A model generated the notes under the pieces. The model was not told the origin of the DNA and made no database searches. It saw only the letters and a list, made by a program, of their open reading frames with translations. Source: Actinomycetes bacterium (lineage in GTDB: Bacteria > Actinomycetota > Actinomycetes > Mycobacteriales > Micromonosporaceae). From it: a stretch of 5,088 nt of DNA. The translations under genes were made by a program, and so were the position numbers. Positions within the stretch are counted from its first letter, which is position 1; every line of letters starts with the position of its first letter. Shown here one piece after another: positions 1-5,068 of the stretch. The DNA is taken from NCBI GenBank assembly GCA_023437285.1, contig JAEZGP010000602.1, positions 1 to 5,088 on the forward strand, read 5' to 3'.

Positions 1-2
1 CG

Positions 3-662
3 CCCGCGCCGGCCGAGATCGTCGCCGAGCCCGAGCCCTTCCGCGTCGAGCCGAGCGCGCCGGAGCCGTTCCGGGCCGAGCCGGAGCCGTTCCGGGCCGA
101 ACCGAGCCCGGACCCCTTCCGGGTCGAGCGACCCGCGCCGGAGCCGTACCGAGCCGAGCCGGGCCCGCCGGACCCGTTCCAGGTCGACACGCCCGTCCTG
201 GCGTCCGTGGCCACCGAGCCGCGCGCCGGCGAGTCGGAGCAGTCGCGGCTGTCGTTCATGCGCGACCGCGACGAGCTGCCGGGCTCCGCGAGCCCGTCGG
301 CCAACGGTGGCGACCCGGCCGCCGGCGGACCCGGCGCGATGACCCTCGACGACGGCACCACGTTCCCGCTGGACAGCGACTACCTGGTCGGCCGCGACCC
401 GCGCCAGGACCCCGAGGTGATCGCCGGCGTCGTGAAGTCGCTGCGGGTCGCCGACCCGGACGGCGTCATCTCCCGCCGGCACGCGCGCATCACCGTCGTC
501 GCCGGCCAGGTGCGCGTGTTCGACCTCGGCTCCGCCAACGGCACGTTCATGGAGCTGCCCGGCGACCCCCAGCGCCACCGGCTCACCGCCGGGGAGCCGA
601 CCGTGCTCACCCCGGGTGCCCGGGTCATCATGGGCCGCCGCTGGCTGCGCTACGACCCGTGA
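3..662 (+). CDS. FHA-domain protein, C-terminal part (5' end outside window)
   Basis: The reading frame is open from the window edge (first full codon at 3) to TGA at 660-662, giving 219 visible residues. Visible residues 10-62 are a Pro/Glu/Arg-rich linker of six short repeats (P-E/D-P-F/Y-R/Q-A/V-E/D). A low-complexity stretch follows, then a forkhead-associated domain over roughly visible residues 112-219. The FHA signature is clear: GR (about 130-131) after the first strands, SRRH (about 157-160), and the loop D-L-G-S-x-N-G-T (174-181), ending in V-I-M-G-R-R-W-L. In the family, the Arg, Ser and Asn-Gly residues bind phosphothreonine peptides, so this is probably a cytoplasmic adaptor read by Ser/Thr protein kinases. 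The GTG at 207 is only an internal codon: the frame continues upstream with the same composition. The N-terminal domain is unseen, so the full architecture and partner are unknown. Confidence 0.85.
   Translation, partial: PAPAEIVAEPEPFRVEPSAPEPFRAEPEPFRAEPSPDPFRVERPAPEPYRAEPGPPDPFQVDTPVLASVATEPRAGESEQSRLSFMRDRDELPGSASPSANGGDPAAGGPGAMTLDDGTTFPLDSDYLVGRDPRQDPEVIAGVVKSLRVADPDGVISRRHARITVVAGQVRVFDLGSANGTFMELPGDPQRHRLTAGEPTVLTPGARVIMGRRWLRYDP
30..188 (+). repeat. Degenerate in-frame tandem repeat coding for PEPFRAE-like units
   Basis: Six units of the pattern P-[ED]-P-[FY]-[RQ]-[AV]-[ED] follow one another, with 0-3 residue spacers such as PSA, PS, RPA or PGP. At DNA level the copies at 60-80 and 81-101 are 21 bp long and differ at one base, so the array probably grows and shrinks by slippage or unequal recombination. 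It encodes an extended, charged linker upstream of the FHA domain. The array may extend left of the window. Confidence 0.8.
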
Positions 663-685
663 CGCCGCGCGCGTAGCCGTCACGT

Positions 686-719
686 CCGCCGTGGTTGACC
701 GTCGCGTCGACCACGGCGG
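686..719. terminator. Bidirectional hairpin terminator between convergent genes
   Basis: Arms 686-699 and 706-719 pair over 14 bp (CCGCCGTGGTTGAC against GTCGACCACGGCGG) with one G-T wobble and a 6-base loop (CGTCGC). The right arm ends directly at the stop codon of the minus-strand regulator (720-722), and the left arm starts 23 bp after the FHA gene stop. There is no T-tract on either strand, which is usual for actinobacterial hairpin terminators. Its position between two converging genes supports termination in both directions. Confidence 0.7.
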
Positions 720-1490
720 TCAGTGCGGCACGGCCAGTTCCCGGCGCAGGATGGTCAGCTGAAGGCTGTGCAGGCCGGGCGCCTCGATGCCCCGCTCGCG
801 CAGCAGCCGCAGCCCGTCGCGGCACACCTGGGCGGCCTCGTCCGTACGGTGCTCGGCGTAGAGCGCGACCGCCAACTGACGGCGCAGCCCCTCGTCGTAC
901 GGGTCCTCGGCGACGTGGCCCGCCAGCTCGCCGACCGCCTCGCCGTGGCGGCCCAGCGTGGTCAGCGCCTCGGCGAGCGTACGGCGCGCCGAACGGCGCA
1001 GCGCGCCCAACCGCGCGATCTCCGGCAGCGCGAACGGCTGGTCCGCCACGTCCGCGAACGCGGGGCCGCGCCACAGGTCCAGCGCGCCGCGCAGTAACCA
1101 CACCGCCTGCTCGCGGTCGCCGACCGTACCGGCCAGCAGCGGTCGGGCCTGCGCGTACGCCCGCTCGAAGCGCCGCGCGTCGACCTGCTCGGCGGTCACG
1201 TCGAGGCGGTAGCCCACCCCGTGCCCGTTGCCCAGGGTGCTCAGCGGCGCGGCCCCGTACGTGCCGCGCAGCGCGCGCCGCAGGTGCGACACGTGGCTGC
1301 GCAGGGTGGCCGGCGCGGCGTCCGGCGCGGCGGCGCCCCACACCATCTCCACCAGCCGCGACGCGGGCACCGTGCGGCCCAGCTCCACGGCCAGGACCGA
1401 CAGCAGCGCGACCAGCCTCGGGCCGAGCCGGATCCGCCCACCGTCGCGGCAGACCTGCACCGGCCCCAGCACCTCGAGCTCTAGCTCCAT
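720..1490 (-). CDS. SARP/AfsR-family transcriptional regulator
   Basis: This encodes a 256-residue regulator with the compact two-domain SARP layout, close in size to ActII-ORF4 and DnrI. Residues about 3-96 form an OmpR/PhoB-type winged-helix DNA-binding domain: a start like VLGPVQV, then R-L-G-P-R-L-V-A-L-L-S-V-L-A, V-W-G, the recognition-helix region L-R-S-H-V-S-H-L-R-R-A-L, and the wing G-V-G-Y-R-L. Residues about 103-248 form the bacterial transcriptional activator domain (D-A-R-R-F-E-R, then A-L-D-L-W-R-G-P-A-F-A-D-V and Y-A-E-H-R-T-D-E-A-A), a helical TPR-like fold. SARPs usually activate secondary-metabolite operons by binding direct repeats and recruiting RNA polymerase. No NB-ARC ATPase or sensor domain is attached. 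The ATG at 1490 is chosen because a strong Shine-Dalgarno site (1499-1506) lies 8 bases upstream and the domain begins at residue 3; a longer frame from GTG at 1583 lacks both supports. It is transcribed divergently from the sugar importer, which it may control; that is inference. Confidence 0.9.
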   Translation of the reverse strand: MELELEVLGPVQVCRDGGRIRLGPRLVALLSVLAVELGRTVPASRLVEMVWGAAAPDAAPATLRSHVSHLRRALRGTYGAAPLSTLGNGHGVGYRLDVTAEQVDARRFERAYAQARPLLAGTVGDREQAVWLLRGALDLWRGPAFADVADQPFALPEIARLGALRRSARRTLAEALTTLGRHGEAVGELAGHVAEDPYDEGLRRQLAVALYAEHRTDEAAQVCRDGLRLLRERGIEAPGLHSLQLTILRRELAVPH

Positions 1491-1498
1491 GTCCAACA

Positions 1499-1506
1499 CC
1501 CTCCCC
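1499..1506 (-). promoter_or_regulatory. Ribosome binding site of the SARP gene
   Basis: On the minus strand this reads GGGGAGGG, 8 bases before the ATG at 1490. It decides the start in favour of the 256-residue protein over the 31-residue longer form. Confidence 0.7.
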
Positions 1507-1606
1507 GTGTCGACGTCGCATGTGCGAGTCAGGTCGATGCCGTTCGGTTGCACCCTTCCACCGATCTTGGACGCTTCTTCCACACCCTCGGCGCCACCGT
1601 GTTAGC

Positions 1607-1628
1607 CGACAGCGGCGCGCCGCTGTCG
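1607..1628. promoter_or_regulatory. Perfect 22-bp palindrome, candidate operator
   Basis: The half-site CGACAGCGGCG is followed immediately by its exact reverse complement, with no spacer. Weaker symmetry continues outward: A1604 pairs with T1631, and GTGT (1599-1602) mirrors ACAC (1633-1636), giving a 38-bp imperfect dyad. It lies 37 bp upstream of the binding-protein ATG and 116 bp upstream of the SARP ATG, a fitting place for a repressor or activator site acting on the importer. It does not match the CebR consensus (TGGGAGCGCTCCCA) or the DasR consensus. If transcribed, it could also form a leader hairpin. Confidence 0.6.
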
Positions 1629-1651
1629 CGTCACACACCGCCAACACTGCC

Positions 1652-1657
1652 GAAAGG
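1652..1657 (+). promoter_or_regulatory. Ribosome binding site of the binding-protein gene
   Basis: GAAAGG lies 8 bases before ATG 1666. An in-frame GTG at 1657 overlaps this site and so is unlikely to be the start. AACAC (1643-1647) can pair with GTGTT (1657-1661), a weak 5-bp hairpin that would cover the last base of the site. Confidence 0.7.
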
Positions 1658-1665
1658 TGTTACGC

Positions 1666-2967
1666 ATGGGCGCCATCCGAAGCCGCCTGCAGGGCTTCAC
1701 CGCGGCCGCGCTGTGCCTGGGACTCGTCCTGGGCGCCGCGGCCTGCTCCGCCGAGGACGACAAGCCCGGCGACGGCAAGACCACCGTCACGCTCCAGTGG
1801 TTCGGCTCGCCCGGGTTCGACCAGGCGATCAAGGACTTCCAGGCCGCCAACCCGGACATCGTCGTGAAGTCCGAGAACCGCGGCCAGCTGCGCGACTTCC
1901 AGCCGCTGCTCGTGCAGTGGCTCGCCACCGGCTCCTCCCAGCTCGGCGATGTGATCATGATGGAGGAGGGCACGCTGCTGGAGTTCCTGCAGGACCCGTC
2001 GAAGTGGACGAACCTGCTCGACCTCGGCGCGGGCTCGCTGAAGGACACCTACCTGCCCTACAAGTGGGAGAACGGCTTCACCGCCGACAAGTCCAAGCTC
2101 ATCGGCCTCGGCACCGACATCGGCGGCCTGGCCATGTGCTACCGCAGTGACCTGTTCGCCAAGGCCAAGCTGCCCACCGACCGCGAGGCGGTGAGCAAGC
2201 TCTGGCCGACCTGGGAGGCCTACGCGGAGCAGGGCCGCAAGTTCAAGGCCGCCAACACCGGCGCCACCTGGATCGACTCGGCCACCAGCATCATGCAGCC
2301 CTACATCATGCAGAACTCGGACACGTGGTTCTACGACCGGAACAACAACTTCATCCTGGACGCCAACCCGAAGGTGCGCGAGGCCTACAACTTCGGCCTC
2401 AAGCTGGCCTCCGAAGGGCTGACCAGCAAGCTCACCCGCTGGACGCCGGACTGGGACGCCGCGTTCAAGAACGCCGCCTTCGCGACCGTACCGTGCGCCG
2501 CGTGGGGCACGGGCGTCATCGCCGAACGGGCCGGCGAGGCGGGCAAGGGCAAGTGGGACATCGCCACGATCCCGGGCGGCAGCGGCAACTGGGGCGGTTC
2601 GTACCTCGCCATCCCGGAGCAGTCCAAGAACAAGGACGCGGCGTACAAGCTGCTCACCTACCTGACCGGCAAGGACGGGCACCTGGCCGAGTTCAAGGAG
2701 AAGGGCGGCATGCCGTCGAGCCTGCCGGCGCTGGAGGACCCCACGTTCGCCAACGCCACCAACGAGTACTTCAGCAACGCGCCGGTCGGCAAGATCTTCG
2801 GCGCGAGCGTGAAGACCCTCAAGCCGATCTACCTGGGTCCCAAGCACCAGCAGCTGTGGGAGTCCGTCCTCGAACCGTCGATGCAGGCCGCCGAACGGGG
2901 TGACCTCGGCGCCGACGCCGCCTTCACCAAGGCCGTCACGGACGGCAGGAAGCTCGCCACGGGCTGA
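1666..2967 (+). CDS. Carbohydrate ABC transporter substrate-binding lipoprotein (family 1, MalE-like)
   Basis: This encodes a 433-residue extracellular solute-binding protein, the usual length for CUT1 family-1 sugar binders. Residues 1-27 form a lipoprotein signal: basic MGAIRSRLQ, a hydrophobic core A-A-A-L-C-L-G-L-V-L-G, then A-A-A-C with Cys27 as the lipid-anchored residue. The -3 position is Ala instead of the commoner Leu. The mature part opens with T-V-T-L-Q-W-F (39-46), the first strand of the periplasmic-binding fold, and A-x-x-D-F-Q-A-A-N-P-D (54-64). It contains G-L-G-T-D-I-G-G-L-A-M-C-Y-R (147-160), where family members enter the sugar cleft, and W-D-I-A-T-I-P-G-G (297-305) leading to the second lobe. 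Fourteen Trp residues suit stacking against sugar rings. Cys158 and Cys277 are the only other mature cysteines and could form a disulfide. It is the first gene of the importer operon. Substrate is not determinable; cellobiose-, maltose- or xylobiose-type sugars are all possible. Confidence 0.9.
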   Translation: MGAIRSRLQGFTAAALCLGLVLGAAACSAEDDKPGDGKTTVTLQWFGSPGFDQAIKDFQAANPDIVVKSENRGQLRDFQPLLVQWLATGSSQLGDVIMMEEGTLLEFLQDPSKWTNLLDLGAGSLKDTYLPYKWENGFTADKSKLIGLGTDIGGLAMCYRSDLFAKAKLPTDREAVSKLWPTWEAYAEQGRKFKAANTGATWIDSATSIMQPYIMQNSDTWFYDRNNNFILDANPKVREAYNFGLKLASEGLTSKLTRWTPDWDAAFKNAAFATVPCAAWGTGVIAERAGEAGKGKWDIATIPGGSGNWGGSYLAIPEQSKNKDAAYKLLTYLTGKDGHLAEFKEKGGMPSSLPALEDPTFANATNEYFSNAPVGKIFGASVKTLKPIYLGPKHQQLWESVLEPSMQAAERGDLGADAAFTKAVTDGRKLATG

Positions 2968-2976
2968 TTCGAAGAC

Positions 2977-3019
2977 GCCGGGCGGCGGGGCCTGTCCTCT
3001 CCAGGCTCCGCCGCCCGGC
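2977..3019 (+). terminator. Intercistronic hairpin after the binding-protein gene (attenuator or mRNA stabiliser)
   Basis: Arms 2977-2994 and 3002-3019 pair over 18 bp: 12 perfect GC-rich pairs (GCCGGGCGGCGG with CCGCCGCCCGGC), one G-T wobble, then 5 more pairs, closing a 7-base pyrimidine loop (TCCTCTC). It begins 9 bases after the stop codon and has no T-tract. Such hairpins between binding-protein and permease genes commonly reduce readthrough or block 3' exonucleases, so binding protein is made in excess. Full termination is unlikely because both permeases depend on the same operon or on an unseen promoter in the short remaining gap. Confidence 0.75.
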
Positions 3020-3042
3020 CCGCACACAGTATCGACCCTGGT

Positions 3043-3049
3043 GAAAGGA
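3043..3049 (+). promoter_or_regulatory. Ribosome binding site of the first permease gene
   Basis: GAAAGGA stands 10 bases before ATG 3060. It resembles the site of the binding-protein gene (GAAAGG) and supports this start codon. Confidence 0.65.
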
Positions 3050-3059
3050 CGCCCCGCCC

Positions 3060-3971
3060 ATGACCGCCCTGACGGGCCCGCCACGCCGTCGCGCCGCGGC
3101 CCCGTACCTGTATGTCGCCCCGTTCTTCGTACTGTTCGCCGCGTTCGGCCTCTTCCCACTCATCTACACGGCCTGGGTGTCGCTGCGCGACTGGCGGCTG
3201 GTCGGCGGCGACCGCGGCTTCGTCGGCCTGGACAACTACGTCGAGGTCTTCACCGACGCCCGGTTCTTCAACGCCCTGGGCAACACGTTCGGCCTGTTCC
3301 TCGTCGCGACCGTGCCGCAGCTGCTCATCGCCCTGTGGCTGGCCAACCTGCTCAACCGGAGGTTGCGGCTGCAGACCGCCTTCCGGATGGGCGTACTGCT
3401 GCCCAACATCACCTCGGTCGCGGCCGTGGGCATCGTGTTCGGCTTCATCTTCGCCGACCGGTACGGCCTGGTGAACTGGCTGCTCGACCTGGTCGGCGCG
3501 GACCTGGTGGAGTGGCGGGCCAGTCGCGGCACCGCGTGGTTCGCCATCTCGGTCATGGTCGACTGGCGGTGGATCGGCTACAACGCCCTGATCTACCTGG
3601 CCGCCATGCAGGCCATCCCGCGCGACATGTACGAGTCGGCCGCGCTGGACGGCGCCTCGCGAGCCCGCCAGTTCTGGCGGCTGACCGTACCGATGATCCA
3701 ACCGACGATCCTGTTCACGATCATCATCTCGACGATCGGCGGCATGCAGCTGTTCACCGAGCCGCTGCTGTTCAACTACGGCCGTATCGAGGGCGGGCCG
3801 CTGGGCGAATACCAGACCATCGCCATGTACATCTACCAGCGCACCTTCCGCGGCAACACCGAATACGGCTACGGGGCCGCGATGTCGTGGTTGCTGTTCG
3901 CGATCATCATCGCCTTCGCGCTGCTCAACTTCTATCTGGTACGCCGGACCGTGCGGGGGTCGTCCACGTGA
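3060..3971 (+). CDS. Carbohydrate ABC transporter permease, MalF/CebF type
   Basis: This encodes a 303-residue inner-membrane subunit that forms half of the translocation channel of a CUT1 sugar importer. Six hydrophobic segments are visible at about residues 16-40, 74-98, 110-132, 158-182, 214-234 and 272-294. The N-terminus is short, basic and cytoplasmic (P-P-R-R-R). The EAA loop, which docks on the ATPase, lies between segments 4 and 5: Y-E-S-A-A-L-D-G-A (191-199) followed by F-W-R-L-T-V-P (205-211). The family consensus Glu-Ala-Ala reads ESAA here, a common variant for MalF-type subunits. L-P-N-I-T-S-V (114-120) is also typical. It lacks the extra periplasmic domain of E. coli MalF, as is normal for actinobacterial homologues. 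Its stop overlaps the next start by 4 bp, so the two permeases are translationally coupled. Assignment as a permease is secure; substrate is unknown. Confidence 0.92.
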   Translation: MTALTGPPRRRAAAPYLYVAPFFVLFAAFGLFPLIYTAWVSLRDWRLVGGDRGFVGLDNYVEVFTDARFFNALGNTFGLFLVATVPQLLIALWLANLLNRRLRLQTAFRMGVLLPNITSVAAVGIVFGFIFADRYGLVNWLLDLVGADLVEWRASRGTAWFAISVMVDWRWIGYNALIYLAAMQAIPRDMYESAALDGASRARQFWRLTVPMIQPTILFTIIISTIGGMQLFTEPLLFNYGRIEGGPLGEYQTIAMYIYQRTFRGNTEYGYGAAMSWLLFAIIIAFALLNFYLVRRTVRGSST

Positions 3972-4840
3972 GCACTGTCGTTACGCCCCGTCGTCGCCGG
4001 GTCCCGGGCGGGCGCCTGTGGGAGGCGTCCCCGCTGACCTACGTCGGGCTCGTCATCGCCTGCGTGCTGTCGGCGTTCCCGATCGTGTGGTCGTTCATCA
4101 TCGCCTCGCGCGACAACAGCTCCGTGTACGAGATCCCGCCGCCCCTGCTGCCCGGCGGCCACTTCGTCGACAACGTACGCCGGCTGCTCGCCAACGAGCA
4201 GGCCAACTTCCTCATCGGACTGGCCAACTCCCTGATCGTGTCGACCATCGTGACGATCTCGGTGGTGTTCTTCTCCACGCTGGCCGGCTTCGCGTTCGCC
4301 AAGCTGAGATTCCGGGGCGCCAACATCCTCCTGCTGATCATCATCGTGACGATGATGGTGCCCACGCAGCTCGGCATCATCCCGCTCTATATGCTCATGA
4401 TCAAGCTGGGCTGGCTGGGCAGCCTCCAGGCCGTCATCGTGCCGTTCCTCGTGAAGGGCTTCGGCGTGTTCCTCATGCGCCAGTACACCGCCTCGGCCAT
4501 CAGCGACGAACTCATCGAGGCGGCCCGCGTGGACGGCTGCTCCACGTGGCGCATCTACTGGCAGGTCGTGCTCCCCCTGGTACGCCCGGCGGCAGGCGTG
4601 CTGGCCCTGCTCACCTTCATGGAAACCTGGAACGAGTTCCTCTGGCCGTACCTGGTGCTGACCAACAAGACCCCGACCGTCCAGTACTCCCTGAGCGTCC
4701 TGGCGGCCGGCAACTACACCACCGACTACGTCCAGATCTTCACGGGTACGGCCCTGGCGGTCGTCCCCCTCCTGCTCGTCTTCCTGGTCTTCGGCCGCCA
4801 GATCATCGCAGGCATCATGGAAGGCGCCGTCAAGGGCTGA
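3968..4840 (+). CDS. Carbohydrate ABC transporter permease, MalG/CebG type
   Basis: This encodes a 290-residue partner permease with six hydrophobic segments at about residues 23-46, 82-110, 118-142, 150-169, 205-230 and 256-278. The EAA loop is close to consensus: E-A-A-R-V-D-G (184-190) and V-V-L-P-L (200-204), followed by E-T-W-N-E-F-L-W-P (219-227), a hallmark of MalG-type subunits. The C-terminal tail G-R-Q-I-I-A-G-I-M-E-G-A-V-K-G is typical of the family and reaches into the ATPase interface. The start is GTG 3968, inside the GTGA overlap with the upstream stop. A GGGGG run at 3955-3959 lies 8 bases before it. The frame is open far upstream, but that region is the antiparallel-frame shadow of the first permease, and the hydrophobic protein begins only here. 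No nucleotide-binding subunit follows; an ATPase shared between importers, such as MsiK in Streptomyces, probably energises the complex. Confidence 0.92.
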   Translation: MSTVVTPRRRRVPGGRLWEASPLTYVGLVIACVLSAFPIVWSFIIASRDNSSVYEIPPPLLPGGHFVDNVRRLLANEQANFLIGLANSLIVSTIVTISVVFFSTLAGFAFAKLRFRGANILLLIIIVTMMVPTQLGIIPLYMLMIKLGWLGSLQAVIVPFLVKGFGVFLMRQYTASAISDELIEAARVDGCSTWRIYWQVVLPLVRPAAGVLALLTFMETWNEFLWPYLVLTNKTPTVQYSLSVLAAGNYTTDYVQIFTGTALAVVPLLLVFLVFGRQIIAGIMEGAVKG

Positions 4841-4920
4841 CCCCGCCCGCCCGGCGCCCGCCCACCCCGCGTCCGCCCGTCCCGTACCCGCCCCGCCCCG
4901 CCCGCCCTCGCGCGCCCGAT
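4841..4920 (+). other. C-rich 3' untranslated stretch after the permease operon
   Basis: Directly after the stop codon about 80 bases are dominated by C runs (CCCGCC, CCCCGCCCCG and similar) with few A or T. No gene is visible in it on either strand. In the mRNA this is a C-rich segment, the type of sequence Rho loads on. The mirror-image stretch (4994-5068) gives the same C-rich 3' region to the gene arriving from the right. Confidence 0.5.
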
Positions 4921-4924
4921 CCCG

Positions 4925-4990
4925 CCGACGTTTGGGCGATTCCGCGTGTTATCCGAGCTCGGGTTACACGCGTAACTGTCCAAACATCGG
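4925..4990. terminator. 66-nt imperfect palindrome, likely bidirectional terminator
   Basis: The centre lies between 4957 and 4958 in CCGAGCTCGG. Of 33 mirror positions, 26 are Watson-Crick, 3 are G-T wobble and 4 mismatch (4929/4986, 4939/4976, 4942/4973, 4950/4965). Notable paired blocks are CGCGTGT/ACACGCG and GTTTGG/CCAAAC. The segment is far richer in A and T than its flanks. It sits between two converging genes, so a shared terminator is the simplest reading. A dyad binding site is the alternative. Confidence 0.6.
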
Positions 4991-4993
4991 AGT

Positions 4994-5061
4994 GGGCGGG
5001 GCCGGCGGGGCGGGCGGAGGGCGGGCCGGGCAGGGCGGGCGGGTGGGGACGGCGGGCGGGG
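4994..5061 (+). other. G-run cluster with G-quadruplex potential
   Basis: Thirteen runs of three or four G occur on the plus strand, mostly separated by 1 to 5 bases, satisfying the usual G3+ quadruplex pattern several times over. The left flank (4841-4920) has the corresponding C runs, so the minus strand is G-rich there. No reading frame in this stretch resembles a protein. It is the 3' region of the gene converging from the right. Confidence 0.55.
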
Positions 5062-5068
5062 ACGGCGG

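Larger units (their letters stand above)
1491..1665. promoter_or_regulatory. Divergent promoter region between regulator and ABC importer
   Basis: These 175 bp separate the start codons of the SARP gene (minus) and the binding-protein gene (plus), so both promoters must lie here unless further genes intervene, and none is visible. No -35/-10 pair with good spacing could be picked with confidence on either strand; TTGCAC (1548-1553) and TTGGAC (1567-1572) are weak -35 candidates on the plus strand. The region contains a perfect palindrome (1607-1628), the sequence GTGTTA at 1599-1604 and 1657-1662, and CCAACAC at 1493-1499 and 1641-1647. Confidence 0.7.

Noticed and set aside
1509..1547. Possible SARP heptamer repeats near the regulator's own start (GTCGA at 1509 and 1533, TTCGG at 1543).
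   Set aside because: Spacing is not the regular 11 or 22 bp expected for SARP sites, and such pentamers are common in GC-rich DNA.
1491..1583. A longer form of the SARP starting at GTG 1583 (31 extra residues).
   Set aside because: The extra residues are not part of the domain, and the strong GGGGAGGG site lies just before ATG 1490.
628..1867. Long Arg/Pro/Ala-rich open frames on both strands across the regulator gene (628-1647 minus, 695-1867 plus).
   Set aside because: They overlap the SARP gene, whose frame shows clear winged-helix and activator domains. The alternatives have biased, featureless composition and no good ribosome binding sites.
1660..3159. A 499-codon open frame on the minus strand, antisense to the binding-protein gene.
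   Set aside because: It is an effect of GC-rich third positions in the real gene. The translation is low-complexity Arg/Gly/Val-rich with no domain, while the plus-strand frame has a lipoprotein signal and family motifs.
2900..3967. A 5' extension of the second permease reading frame across the whole first permease gene.
   Set aside because: The extension is Arg/Pro-rich shadow sequence. The hydrophobic permease begins at GTG 3968, which forms a standard GTGA overlap with the upstream stop.
4841..5068. A CRISPR array or tRNA in the repetitive spacer.
   Set aside because: There are no evenly spaced identical repeats with unique spacers and no cloverleaf; the repetition is only C or G runs.
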